Shown piece by piece: positions 20,148 through 29,691 of a stretch of DNA of 48,921 nt (position 1 is its first letter; every line of letters begins with the position of its first letter). The DNA comes from Comamonadaceae bacterium (lineage in GTDB: Bacteria; Pseudomonadota; Gammaproteobacteria; Burkholderiales; Burkholderiaceae_C): contig VIKI01000083.1 of assembly GCA_008080595.1 (NCBI GenBank), forward strand, positions 1 through 48,921. The letters are read 5' to 3'. The notes under the pieces were generated by a model. That model did no database searches. It saw only the letters and a program-made list of their open reading frames with translations, and was not told the origin of the DNA. The translations under genes were made by a program, and so were the position numbers.

Positions 20148-20207
20148 GGCCGCCCATACCGGTTGCCGCGCACGGCGACCCGAAACAAGAGGAACCAGCA
20201 GGCAGCC

Positions 20208-20902
20208 TCAGCATGGCAACTGACCAATGATGTCCGCCAGCAAGCGGCTGGCTTTGGCGCTACCTTCCTGCGCCTGGCTCAAGGTATGGGCATGGCTCAG
20301 GTGCTCTGCCGACAGGCCCGCCCCCAGGTTGGTGATGAACGACAGCGCCAGCACGCGCAGCCCCAGGTAACGCGCCAGAATCGTCTCGGGCACGGTACTC
20401 ATGCCCACCGCATCCGCGCCCAGCAGCCGGGCCATGCGGATTTCCGCCGGGGTCTCAAACTGCGGGCCCAGGAACCAGGCATACACACCTTCAAAAAGCA
20501 TAGCGCCTTGCGCTTGCGCCACCTGCGCTGCAAGGCGTTTTAACTCTGGATCATAGGCATCCACCATGTTGACAAAACGTTCCGACCCGGTGCGGCCCAC
20601 CAAGGGAGAGCGCTGCGGCAGGTTCAGGTGGTCGCTGATCAGCATCAGGCTTTGTGGCGGCATGTCGGTGCGCAAGCTGCCGGCGGCATTGGTTTGCACC
20701 AGCGTGTGGCAGCCCAGGGCGGAAAACCCGGCAGCTCGCTGTAGGGAATCTGGATGGCCCCGGTGAGGTGATCGGTCAAACCGCCCCAGCCCGAGCCCAG
20801 CACCACCGCAATGCGGGCTTGCAGATGAGGTGCGCGTTGGCGGATGGTGTGAATCGCATCAAGGGGGGTGTTCATGGGGCGTGATTCCTGTGGCGTTGTC
20901 AT
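20208..20902 (-). pseudogene. Purine nucleoside phosphorylase, apparently disrupted by an internal deletion/frameshift near 20715-20724
   Basis: N-part MNTPLDAIHTIRQRAPHLQARIAVVLGSGWGGLTDHLTGAIQIPYSELPGFP; C-part in another frame: HTLVQTNAAGSLRTDMPPQSLMLISDHLNL...FETPAEIRMARLLGADAVGMSTVPE. The phosphate/purine-site region between them is missing. Confidence 0.85.
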
Positions 20903-21336
20903 GTATTGCCCAGATGTTCCGGCCCAAAACTCTCGGGCAACAGGGCACTCAAGGTGTGGCGCGGCCCCTGCGCAGTGTCGTTGGCGCTCAGGATCGGCAT
21001 GCTTGGCGCACCAAACTCGCGTAATTTTTGGCGGCAGCCGCCGCAGGGCATCGTCCAGGCGCTGTTGTTTTTACCGCCTGGGCCGACCACCAGCACCGCC
21101 ATGGCGCGGATGCTGCCGGCCAGCACCATGGCGGCCAAGGCCGCGGCTTCGGCACACAGGCCCTCCGGGTAGGCGGCGTTTTCGACATTACACCCGGCGT
21201 GGATGCGGCCTTGGTCGTCCAGCACGGCTGCGCCAACCGGGTAGCGGGAATAGGGCGCGTAGGCCTGGCGCTGGGCATGGCGGGCGGCATCCAGCAAGGC
21301 TTGTTGCTGGGTTTCGGTGAGGGTAAAGCGGCTCAT
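20899..21336 (-). CDS. cdd: Cytidine deaminase
   Basis: 145 aa; GCNVENAAYPEGLCAEAAAL and TMPCGGCRQKLREF zinc motifs; stop overlaps the downstream punA-like start. Confidence 0.92.
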   Translation of the reverse strand: MSRFTLTETQQQALLDAARHAQRQAYAPYSRYPVGAAVLDDQGRIHAGCNVENAAYPEGLCAEAAALAAMVLAGSIRAMAVLVVGPGGKNNSAWTMPCGGCRQKLREFGAPSMPILSANDTAQGPRHTLSALLPESFGPEHLGNT

Positions 21337-21424
21337 GGCTGCACTTTACCGCGAAGCCGATTCTGATCTTTGATATCGTTCCATCTGCACGCTCACAGGT
21401 GGCGTGATTTAACAGGAGCAAACA

Positions 21425-22240
21425 ATGGCAATGGATGTGGTTGATTACGAGATTTTTGGCACCGACATGCAGTACATCGAGGTCGAGCTTGACCCCGGCG
21501 AAGCCGCCGTGGGTGAGGCGGGAGCCATGATGTACATGCAGGCGGGGATTCAAATGGACACGGTTTTTGGCGACGGCTCGCAGCAGGGCGGCTTCTTTGG
21601 CAAGCTCATGGGCGCAGGCAAGCGCCTGATGACGGGTGAAAACATGTTCACCACCGTTTTTCAGAACGCCGGATCAAGCAAGCAGCGGGTGGCTTTTGCC
21701 GCACCCTACCCCGGCAAGATCATCCCGATGGATTTGAGCACCCTGGGCGGCACACTGCTGTGTCAGAAAGATTCGTTTTTGTGTGCCGCCAAAGGGGTGT
21801 CACTGGGCATTGCCTTTCAGAAAAAGCTGGGCGTGGGTTTGTTTGGTGGTGAGGGCTTCATCATGCAAAAGCTCGAAGGTGATGGCCTGGCCTTTGTTCA
21901 CGCCGGTGGCACGCTGATGGAGCGCACGCTGGCCCCTGGCGAGGTCTTGCGTGTGGACACCGGCTGCGTGGTGGCCTACCAGCCCAGTGTGGACTTTGAC
22001 ATTCAGTACGTGGGCAAGATCAAGTCGGCCTTGTTTGGCGGCGAAGGGCTGTTTTTTGCCACCCTGAGCGGCCCTGGCAAGGTCTGGTTGCAGTCGCTGC
22101 CACTGTCGCGCCTGGCCAATCGCATCATCTTGTCCGCACCTGCTGCGGGTGGCCGTTCTGCCGAACAGGGCTCATTGCTCGGCGGCGGGGTGCTGGGCGG
22201 CAGCTTGTTGGGGGGGCTGGTGGGGGGGAATGACGACTGA
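21425..22240 (+). CDS. AIM24/TIGR00266-family protein
   Basis: 271 aa; [37 protein letters not shown] and Gly-rich C-terminus. Confidence 0.85.
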   Translation: MAMDVVDYEIFGTDMQYIEVELDPGEAAVGEAGAMMYMQAGIQMDTVFGDGSQQGGFFGKLMGAGKRLMTGENMFTTVFQNAGSSKQRVAFAAPYPGKIIPMDLSTLGGTLLCQKDSFLCAAKGVSLGIAFQKKLGVGLFGGEGFIMQKLEGDGLAFVHAGGTLMERTLAPGEVLRVDTGCVVAYQPSVDFDIQYVGKIKSALFGGEGLFFATLSGPGKVWLQSLPLSRLANRIILSAPAAGGRSAEQGSLLGGGVLGGSLLGGLVGGNDD

Positions 22241-22242
22241 TG

Positions 22243-22286
22243 AGTTTGGAGTTTGACTACCAACTACCAACTCAACACTCCAAACT
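22243..22286. terminator. Hairpin, possible terminator after the AIM24-like gene
   Basis: AGTTTGGAGT ... ACTCCAAACT, 10-bp perfect stem with a 24-nt loop; no U-tract, so weak. Confidence 0.35.
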
Positions 22287-22444
22287 AATGAGCGGGCAAT
22301 TTGTTTTCGTCGAATGATCAAACGGCAGCTTGACCAGACTGTGCTGACCACACCAGCCATACAGGTTCGGTCATCGACGGGGTAACTGTATCGGTATCGG
22401 GCAAATTTGTCCGATACATTCATACGCATCTACCCGAGCTGCCC

Positions 22445-23128
22445 ATGAACGATTTCACCAGACCTCAAAAAACACCCATCACACCACCGGTTGAAGCTCA
22501 TGCCAACGGGCTGCACATTTGGGGGCGCTTAAGCTCCATCAACGTGCGCAAAGTGGTATGGGCTGCGCAAGAAGTAGGGGTGCCGTTTGTGCGCACCGAC
22601 GCGGGTGCAGGGTTTGGCCTGGTCAACACGCCTGCCTATTTGCAGATGAACCCCAACGCCATGGTGCCGGTGCTGCAAGACGGCCCATTGACGCTGTGGG
22701 AGTCCAACACCATCGTGCGTTACCTGTGCGCCAAATACGCCCCAGGCACGCTCTACCCCGAGGCGCTGGCGGATCGTTTTGATGCCGAACGTTGGATGGA
22801 CTGGCAGCAAACTGCGCTCAACCCTGCAGGTCGGCATGCGTTTTTGCAGTTGATCCGCACACCGGTTGAACAGCGCAAGCCTGATGTGATCCAGACATCC
22901 AACCAGGAAACTGAGGCCTTGTTGAGCATCCTGGATACACAACTGGGCCAACACGCATTTGTCGCTGGCCCGCAGTTCACCATGGCGGACATTCCCGTGG
23001 CCTGCGAGCTTCATCGCTGGTTGGGCCTGCCCCAAAACCGTTTGCCACATCATCACATCGAACGCTGGTATCACACGCTATTACAACGCCCAGCCAGCCG
23101 TGGCGTGCTTGACCTCGCATTGAGCTGA
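22445..23128 (+). CDS. Glutathione S-transferase family protein
   Basis: 227 aa; NVRKVVWAAQEVGVPF, NPNAMVPVLQDGPLTLWESNTIVRYL. Confidence 0.9.
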   Translation: MNDFTRPQKTPITPPVEAHANGLHIWGRLSSINVRKVVWAAQEVGVPFVRTDAGAGFGLVNTPAYLQMNPNAMVPVLQDGPLTLWESNTIVRYLCAKYAPGTLYPEALADRFDAERWMDWQQTALNPAGRHAFLQLIRTPVEQRKPDVIQTSNQETEALLSILDTQLGQHAFVAGPQFTMADIPVACELHRWLGLPQNRLPHHHIERWYHTLLQRPASRGVLDLALS

Positions 23129-23187
23129 CAGACCCGTCCCCCTGCCCCGCTCTTTCAAACGCCAAAAATCAACGGAACCGTGAACCT

Positions 23188-24147
23188 ATGAATCTGCACC
23201 TGCCCACCCTCCAGGACATCGAAGCCGCCGCCCAGGTGGTGTACCGCGAATTCCAGGCCACGCCGCAATACCGCTGGGCGCTGTTGAGCCAGCGCCTGGG
23301 CGCTGACTGCTGGGTCAAGCACGAGAACCACACCCCGGTAGGTGCCTTCAAGCTGCGCGGTGGACTGACCTACTTTGACCAGCTCAAGCAGCGCGGCGAA
23401 CTGCCCCGCGCCGTTATCAGCGCCACGCGGGGCAACCACGGCCAGAGCATCGGCTGGGCCGCACGGGCACACGGCGTGCCTTGCAGCATCGTGGTGCCAC
23501 AGGGTAACTCGCTGGAGAAAAATGCCGCCATGCGGGCCCTGGGCGTGACCCTGATCGAGGCGGGCGAAGACTTTCAGGAAAGCCGTGAGCACGCCATGCG
23601 GCTTGCCGGGCAAACCGGTGCCCACATGGTGCCCAGCTTTCACCCAGACTTGCTGCGCGGGGTCAGCACCTACTGGTGGGAGTTTTTCAAGGCCGTGCCA
23701 CAGCTCGACGTGGTTTATGTGCCCATCGGCCAGGGCTCGGGCGCGTGTTCAGCCATTGCCGCCAAGCTGGCGCTGGGACACCGCGCAAAAATCGTCGGCG
23801 TGGTGAGCGCCCATGCCACCACCTATGCCGACTCGCTGGCCGCAGGCCATGTGGTGCCCGCCCAGGTCAGCACCCTGCTGGCCGACGGCATGGCCTGCCG
23901 CGTGGCGGATCAGGCGGCGCTTGATGTGCTGGCCCCGCAGCTGGATCACATCGTCAAAGTAAGCGATGCCGAAGTGGCGCAAGCCATGCGCGACCTCTTC
24001 ACCGACACCCACAACGTGGCCGAAGGGGCCGGTGCTGCCAGCTTTGCCGCCGCCATGCAGGAGCGCCACCTGCTGGCAGGTCAGTGTGTGGGCACCACCC
24101 TGAGTGGGGGCAATGTGGATGCCAGCGTGTTTGTCAAAACGCTATAA
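23188..24147 (+). CDS. PLP-dependent threonine dehydratase-like protein
   Basis: 319 aa; HENHTPVGAFKLRGG (PLP lysine), SATRGNHGQSIGWAAR, GQGSGACSAI. Confidence 0.88.
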   Translation: MNLHLPTLQDIEAAAQVVYREFQATPQYRWALLSQRLGADCWVKHENHTPVGAFKLRGGLTYFDQLKQRGELPRAVISATRGNHGQSIGWAARAHGVPCSIVVPQGNSLEKNAAMRALGVTLIEAGEDFQESREHAMRLAGQTGAHMVPSFHPDLLRGVSTYWWEFFKAVPQLDVVYVPIGQGSGACSAIAAKLALGHRAKIVGVVSAHATTYADSLAAGHVVPAQVSTLLADGMACRVADQAALDVLAPQLDHIVKVSDAEVAQAMRDLFTDTHNVAEGAGAASFAAAMQERHLLAGQCVGTTLSGGNVDASVFVKTL

Positions 24148-24307
24148 CTTTTGTAGTGCCTTGCGCATTATTGACGGAGGCTACATGGCAATTTGATGGA
24201 AATGTATGGGGTGCGTCGGCTAATGGGAATGGCTCAATACAAGACCTGCCCCTGAAACTCGCTTTCAGACATTAAGATTTCAGCCCCACCTCATTCTGTC
24301 ATTCCCC

Positions 24308-26183
24308 ATGCACGCCACCCTGCAGCGCGTTTTCGGCTACCCCCAATTTCGCCCCGGTCAAGAGACGGTCATGTCGGCCGTGCTGGCGGGGCGCTCGGCG
24401 GTGGCGATTTTCCCGACCGGTGCGGGCAAATCGCTGTGTTACCAGCTGCCGGCGCTGCTGCTGCCGCACCTGACCCTGGTGGTATCGCCACTGTTGGCCT
24501 TGATGCAAGACCAGCTCATCGCCATGCAGCGTCTGGGCATTGCGGCCGAGCGCATCGACTCGACCCAAAGCCGCGAACAAACCCAGGCGGTGATGGCACA
24601 AGCGCGCTCAGGGGCGCTGAAAATTTTGATGATCTCGGTGGAGCGGCTCAACAACGAGCGCTTTCGCAACTTCATCGCCCAGGTGCCGATCTCCCTGCTG
24701 GTGGTGGACGAGGCGCATTGCATCTCGGAGTGGGGGCATAACTTTCGCCCGGACTACCTGAAACTGCCCCGCTACCAGCAGCAATTGGCGATACCGCAAA
24801 CCCTGCTGCTCACTGCCACGGCGACTCCCCCGGTGGTGACCGACATGCAAGCCAAGTTTGGTATTGCGACCCCCGATGTGGTGTGCACCGGCTTTTACCG
24901 CCCCAACCTGAACCTGACGGTGGAGCCAGTCAGCAGCCAGCACAAACTGCCGCGCCTGCTGGCATGGTTGGCGCAGCGCCCACAGCAGCCCAGCATCGTC
25001 TACGTCACGCTGCAACACACGGCGGAACAGGTGGCCGAGCACCTCAGCCGCTACGGCGTGGCGGCCCAGGCCTACCACGCCGGACTGGGCAACGAACAAC
25101 GCGTGGCGATCCAGCAGCAGTTCATGGAAGGCCAGGTCAACTGCGTGGTGGCGACCATTGCGTTTGGCATGGGCATCGACAAAAGCAATATCCGCAACGT
25201 GGTGCATTTTGATTTGCCCAAGTCGATTGAAGGCTACAGCCAGGAAATTGGCCGGGCCGGGCGCGATGGGCTGCCGTCGGACTGCCTGGTACTGGCCAAC
25301 CGCGACAGCTTGCAGGTGCTGGAAAACTTTGTCTACGGCGACACGCCCGAACCGGCGGGCATCCTTGTCCAACCGCAGCAACATTCGCCTGCTGCCGCTG
25401 AAAACCCTGCTGGTGCAACTGGAGCTGCGCGGCATCATTGAATCGCGCTACGCCTATTTTGCCGAGTACCGGTTCCAGTACCGGGCAGAGCCCCAGGCCA
25501 TCCTGGCGCACTTCAGCGGTGAGCGTTTGCAGTTTTTGCAAGCGCTTCTGCACGCCGCGCCACGCGCCAAAACCTGGTGCACGCTGGACTTTGAGGCCTT
25601 GCACCAGAGCTACCCGGCCGAGCACAGCCGTGTCGTCAAGGCACTGGATTACCTGGCCGAGCAAGGCTGGATTGAGCTGGAAGCCAAGCAGATGACCGAG
25701 GTCTACGCGGTGCTGCAGCCGCACGTTGATGCCGAGGCGCTCGGCGCTGAACTGAGCCACTATTTCAAAACCAAAGAAGCCAGCGAAGTGGCCCGCATCC
25801 AGGGCGTGCTGGACTTGTTTGCCAGTGAATCATGCCTGAGCCAGCGCCTGGCGACGTATTTTGGTGACCAGGATGCACCCCAACAGTGCGGACACTGCTC
25901 GGTGTGCCTGGGGCAAACTGCATCCTGGCCAGAGCCGGACAAGCGGCCACCCCTGGCGGGCTTGGGGTTTTCAGCGCTGTGCGCTGAGCTGATGGCGCGA
26001 CACCAGTCGGTTCAGGGAAACGCGCCAAGTGCCGAGCTGTTGACCCGCTTTTTGTGCGGCATCAGCGCCCCGCTGCTCACCCGGCTGAAAGCCCGCAGCC
26101 TGAGCGGTTTTGCCGCGCTGGAGGACTACCCCTACGCGCAGGTGAGGGCCTGGGTACAAGACAGCATCAAGGCAGCCAATTAG
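24308..26183 (+). pseudogene. recQ: RecQ-type ATP-dependent DNA helicase, split by an apparent deletion/frameshift near 25361-25368
   Basis: ORF 24308-25441 carries the helicase motifs (PTGAGKSLCYQLPAL, VVDEAHCISEWGHNFRPDY, IGRAGRDG). ORF 25158-26183 continues from SNRSNIRLLPLKTLLVQLELRGI with the zinc/winged-helix region (QQCGHCSVCLG). Confidence 0.85.
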
Positions 26184-26244
26184 CTATCAATTAAGTAGCT
26201 GTTTGTGCATGTTTTACAAGCGTTACAGCCTGTTTTTATCAATA
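26183..26244 (-). repeat. Dispersed repeat copy, inverted, between recQ and eutR
   Basis: Reverse complement TTGATAAAAACAGGCTGTAACGCTTGTAAAACATGCACAAACAGCTACTTAATTGATAGCTA aligns to the 3553 copy. Confidence 0.65.
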
Positions 26245-26335
26245 AAGCCATCCGTGCTTTTGTCCCCTGCATGGCATTGCCCCATCAGGGCGACTCTCTA
26301 TTGACAGCGGCTGCTTCACTGCAAAGAATGCGCAT

Positions 26336-27382
26336 TTGCCCAACATCGGCATAAAAACTGCTTCAAGCAACCCACCCCCATTTCAACCCGAGCAGCTTCC
26401 TTTGGCCTCCACGCAAACCCCGTTGACGCAACCCGCCCCCCAGTGGCGGGCCACGCATTCTGCGGGCGTGGATCAGTTGGCGCAAAGTATTTCCGGCTGG
26501 GATCAGGTCTATGACCAAACCTCGCCGGGGCAGTTTCATGGGGCGCTGACCGAGCTGATGCTGGGCCAAGTGCAGTTGTTCATCGAATCGTCCAGCCACG
26601 CGCTGGTGCAAACCTGCAAGACCTGGGCCGGGGCCACCTGGTTTGGCATTCCGGTGCAACACCGGCCGATGGTGCGGGTCGATGGCACAGGGCTTGCGCC
26701 CGGCATGCTGGCACTGCATTCGGGCCAAGATGACTTTCAGTTGACCACGCCCGATGATTTTGGTTTTCTGGGCATCGTGGTGCAAACCGAATGGCTGCGC
26801 CAGTACGCCGCCAGCGAACACAGCGAGCTGCCGCCAGCGCTGCTGACCCAACGGGTGCTGCAACTGCCTGACGCTGCGCTGGAGGCCTTTCGCCACTGGC
26901 TGTGCCAACTGCTGATCGCGCAGCCCGCGCAGGTTCAGGGGCTCACGTCGCAGGGGCAGCAACTGCTGCTGGATGAGGCGGTGTCGGGCCTGGTACAACT
27001 GCTGACCCATGGCCAGCACGGCCCGCGCGAAAACGTGTCGGCGCAACATGCCCGGCGCATGCTGCGCCGCACCCGGGACTACCTGCAAGCCCATACCGAC
27101 CGCTGCGTCACGGTGCACGAGCTGTGTGAACAACTCGGCTCCAGCCCACGCGCCTTGCAGGACTGTTTTCGCAAGCACCTGGGTTTGTCACCCAAAACCT
27201 ACCTGAAAGCCCAGAAGCTCAACGAGGCCCGCCGGGAACTGCGCCGTGCCGATTCAAGCTGCGCCAGCGTCAGTGATGTGGCGGTGCGCTACGGCTTCTG
27301 GCATTTGAGTCAATTTGCCGCCGACTACCGCTGGCTGTTTGGCGAGCTGCCCTCGGAAACCTTGCGCAAGCGCAACGCTTGA
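26336..27382 (+). CDS. eutR: AraC-family regulator, EutR-like
   Basis: 348 aa (TTG start). QSISGWDQVYDQTSPGQFHGALTELML and C-terminal HTH ending YGFWHLSQFAADYRWLFGELPSETLRKR resemble EutR; located immediately upstream of the eut operon. Confidence 0.85.
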   Translation: MPNIGIKTASSNPPPFQPEQLPLASTQTPLTQPAPQWRATHSAGVDQLAQSISGWDQVYDQTSPGQFHGALTELMLGQVQLFIESSSHALVQTCKTWAGATWFGIPVQHRPMVRVDGTGLAPGMLALHSGQDDFQLTTPDDFGFLGIVVQTEWLRQYAASEHSELPPALLTQRVLQLPDAALEAFRHWLCQLLIAQPAQVQGLTSQGQQLLLDEAVSGLVQLLTHGQHGPRENVSAQHARRMLRRTRDYLQAHTDRCVTVHELCEQLGSSPRALQDCFRKHLGLSPKTYLKAQKLNEARRELRRADSSCASVSDVAVRYGFWHLSQFAADYRWLFGELPSETLRKRNA

Positions 27383-27517
27383 GCGTCGAGATCAGAGGCT
27401 CCAAGCCTCCTCTTGCCGATATAACGGTGTACCGGATGCATGTACCCCAGCCCAACTCTGCTCCTGTTTGCCGGTTTCATACCCCTTGCCTATAATTTTG
27501 ATCAGGAGTGCCACCTT

Positions 27518-27739
27518 ATGAATACCACTGCCACCCAAACCATTGAACTGCCCGAAGAACTGGCATCCATGCTGCATGCAGAGGCCAGGCGCAGCCGCAA
27601 AACCATTGCGCAGTACGTGGCCCAGTTGCTGGAGGATCAAGCCGATGGACGTGAAGCCGCCAAGGTCATGAAGCGCATCAAAGAAGGCAAGGAAAAGGTT
27701 TACCCGGCTTCTGAAGTCTGGGCAAAGCATGGCATTTGA
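27518..27739 (+). CDS. RelB-like antitoxin
   Basis: MNTTATQTIELPEELASMLHAEARRSRKTIAQYVAQLLEDQADGREAAKVMKRIKEG..., with TATAAT box upstream (about 27491) and coupled to the next ORF. Confidence 0.75.
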   Translation: MNTTATQTIELPEELASMLHAEARRSRKTIAQYVAQLLEDQADGREAAKVMKRIKEGKEKVYPASEVWAKHGI

Positions 27740-27999
27740 TGGTGTGGCATCTCCATATTTCAGAAACCGCAGAAAAGCAGCTCTCGAAGCTCGACAAGGG
27801 CATTGAACGCAAAATCAGGAAGTACCTTGAAGAGGTTTGTGAGCTGGCAGACCCTGCCGACCGGGGCCATGCCCTCACCGGGCCATGGGCTGGGTTCCAC
27901 CGCTATCGGGTGGGACAGATCCGCATCATCACCCACATTGAGCGCCAGATCGTGACTGTGACCGTGGTCACCGTTGACCGCCGCGACTCGATTTATTAA
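27739..27999 (+). CDS. RelE/ParE-family toxin
   Basis: MVWHLHISETAEKQLSKLDKGIERKIRKYLEE...GPWAGFHRYRVGQIRIITHIERQIVTVTVVTVDRRDSIY; TGATG overlap with the antitoxin stop. Confidence 0.85.
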   Translation: MVWHLHISETAEKQLSKLDKGIERKIRKYLEEVCELADPADRGHALTGPWAGFHRYRVGQIRIITHIERQIVTVTVVTVDRRDSIY

Positions 28000-28043
28000 G
28001 CCACGTTCCAGCCAACCTGCTGGCAAAGCACATTTTTATATGC

Positions 28044-28095
28044 TTTTGGGGCTTGTAGCCCTTGTGTACATTGCGCAAGCAGCTATGTATTTTTC
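28044..28095 (+). repeat. Dispersed repeat copy between relE and eutS
   Basis: TTTTGGGGCTTGTAGCCCTTGTGTACATTGCGCAAGCAGCTATGTATTTTT. Confidence 0.75.
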
Positions 28096-28212
28096 GGTGA
28101 ATCAAATTACGCCGATTTTTGCTAACGCTCACACCCCCTGTCTTCTCACAATCCGGCCAAGGGACTGGTGTGCGGGTGCACGCCAGCCCATCACTCACCC
28201 GAATCGAGCCAG

Positions 28213-28566
28213 ATGAACCGCCAGGACGTTGTGACCAAGGAAAGAATCATCCAGGAATTTGTGCCTGGTAAACAGGTCACGCTCGCCCATTGCATTGCCA
28301 ACCCAACTCCCGAGCTGTGCAAAAAAATTGGGGTGCCTGGGGCCGAGGCGATTGGCATCATGACCCTGACACCGGGCGAAACCGCCATGATTGCGGGTGA
28401 CATTGCCACCAAGGCGGCCAATGTCGAGATCGGCTTCTTAGACCGCTTCAGCGGGGCGCTGGTGATTTGTGGCTCGGTGGCCTCGGTGGACGAGTCCTTG
28501 CAGCAAGTCATCAACACCTTGCGCCGGCAAATGAATTACTCGGTTTGCGAGATTTCACGCACATGA
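28213..28566 (+). CDS. eutS: Ethanolamine microcompartment shell protein EutS
   Basis: 117 aa from ATG 28213: [41 protein letters not shown]...; ATGA overlap with eutP. Confidence 0.93.
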   Translation: MNRQDVVTKERIIQEFVPGKQVTLAHCIANPTPELCKKIGVPGAEAIGIMTLTPGETAMIAGDIATKAANVEIGFLDRFSGALVICGSVASVDESLQQVINTLRRQMNYSVCEISRT

Positions 28567-29042
28567 GCCAGGCCGTCAAAGTGGGACGCTTCATGCTGAT
28601 TGGCCCCATTGGGGCGGGCAAGACCACGCTGTTCAACCGCCTGTTTGGCAAGGATGAAGTGGCCCGCAAAACCCAGGCGATGGAGTTTGAGGGCGATAGC
28701 GGCATTGACACCCCGGGCGAGTATTTCAGCCACCCGCGCCTGTACCACGCGCTGATCACCATGGCGGCCGATGTGGACCGGCTGGTCTATGTGCACCCGG
28801 CCGATGGGCTGGATTGCCGCCTGCCCTATGGCCTGCTGGAGGTGTATGCCGGCAAAACCATTGATGCCATCGTCACCAAGATGGACTTGCCCGAGGCGGA
28901 TCTGCGGCGCGTGACGCAGCTGCTGCGGGATGCGGGGGTGTCGGGGCAGATTTTCCCGGTGTCGATCCATGACCCTGCGGCGATCAAGCACCTGCGTGGT
29001 CACCTGCTGGGCCTTGAGCACAACCTGATGGAGCAAGCATGA
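28563..29042 (+). CDS. eutP: EutP-like P-loop protein
   Basis: [29 protein letters not shown]...[16 protein letters not shown]-loop GPIGAGKTT. Confidence 0.93.
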   Translation: MSQAVKVGRFMLIGPIGAGKTTLFNRLFGKDEVARKTQAMEFEGDSGIDTPGEYFSHPRLYHALITMAADVDRLVYVHPADGLDCRLPYGLLEVYAGKTIDAIVTKMDLPEADLRRVTQLLRDAGVSGQIFPVSIHDPAAIKHLRGHLLGLEHNLMEQA

Positions 29043-29689
29043 GCAAAAAACAGTTGGTGGCGGCCGTCGATGTGCAAGCCGCAGCCAAAGCCGGTGTGAA
29101 AGTGATCCACCTGCACAGCCCGAATGCCCTGGTGACGGACGAGGCCCGCAGTCTGGCCAAAGAGCTGGGCGTGGCGCTGACCTTGACCCCGGCAACACCC
29201 GCCGCCAGCCCCGCGCCCACAGCGGATGCCACAGACCGGGAGGCGGTGCGCCGGGTCATTGAGGCGCAAACGCATGGCCCCGCCAGTGAGGCGATGCTGG
29301 CCGAGGTGCTGCGCCGCATTGCCCAGGAGCGCAGCCAGAGCGGCGCAGCAGCACAAGAGCTGAGCATCCGCAAACTCACCTCGCTGTGCCCCAGCCCGCA
29401 AACCAGCCCGAGCAGCGTCAACATGAGCCAGCTTGACCTGGCCTCGCTGGGCACCACCACCGCCACCCCGTGTGCCTGCGGCTTCATGGGTTGGTCGAAA
29501 AATGAGTTTCCCTTTACCCGCACCAGTGACGAAATCAACCTGGTGCTGGAAGGTGAGCTGCAATACCAGGTGGGTCAGACCCTCATCAGCGCCAAACCGG
29601 GCGACGTGATGTGGGTGCCCAAGGGGACGCAGGGCAAGATCGGTACGCCGACTTCCGTGCGCTATTTTTATCTGAGCTACCCGGTGTGA
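29039..29689 (+). CDS. eutQ: EutQ (cupin/acetate-kinase-like family)
   Basis: 216 aa; C-terminal cupin FTRTSDEINLVLEGELQYQVGQTLISAKPGDVMWVPKGT. Confidence 0.92.
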   Translation: MSKKQLVAAVDVQAAAKAGVKVIHLHSPNALVTDEARSLAKELGVALTLTPATPAASPAPTADATDREAVRRVIEAQTHGPASEAMLAEVLRRIAQERSQSGAAAQELSIRKLTSLCPSPQTSPSSVNMSQLDLASLGTTTATPCACGFMGWSKNEFPFTRTSDEINLVLEGELQYQVGQTLISAKPGDVMWVPKGTQGKIGTPTSVRYFYLSYPV

Positions 29690-29691
29690 CG

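Noticed and set aside
22242-22290. ACTACCAACTACCAACTC motif shared in inverted form with 42108-42125
   Set aside because: Only about 15-18 nt shared and simple in composition; not enough to call an element, though the local hairpin is listed as a weak terminator.
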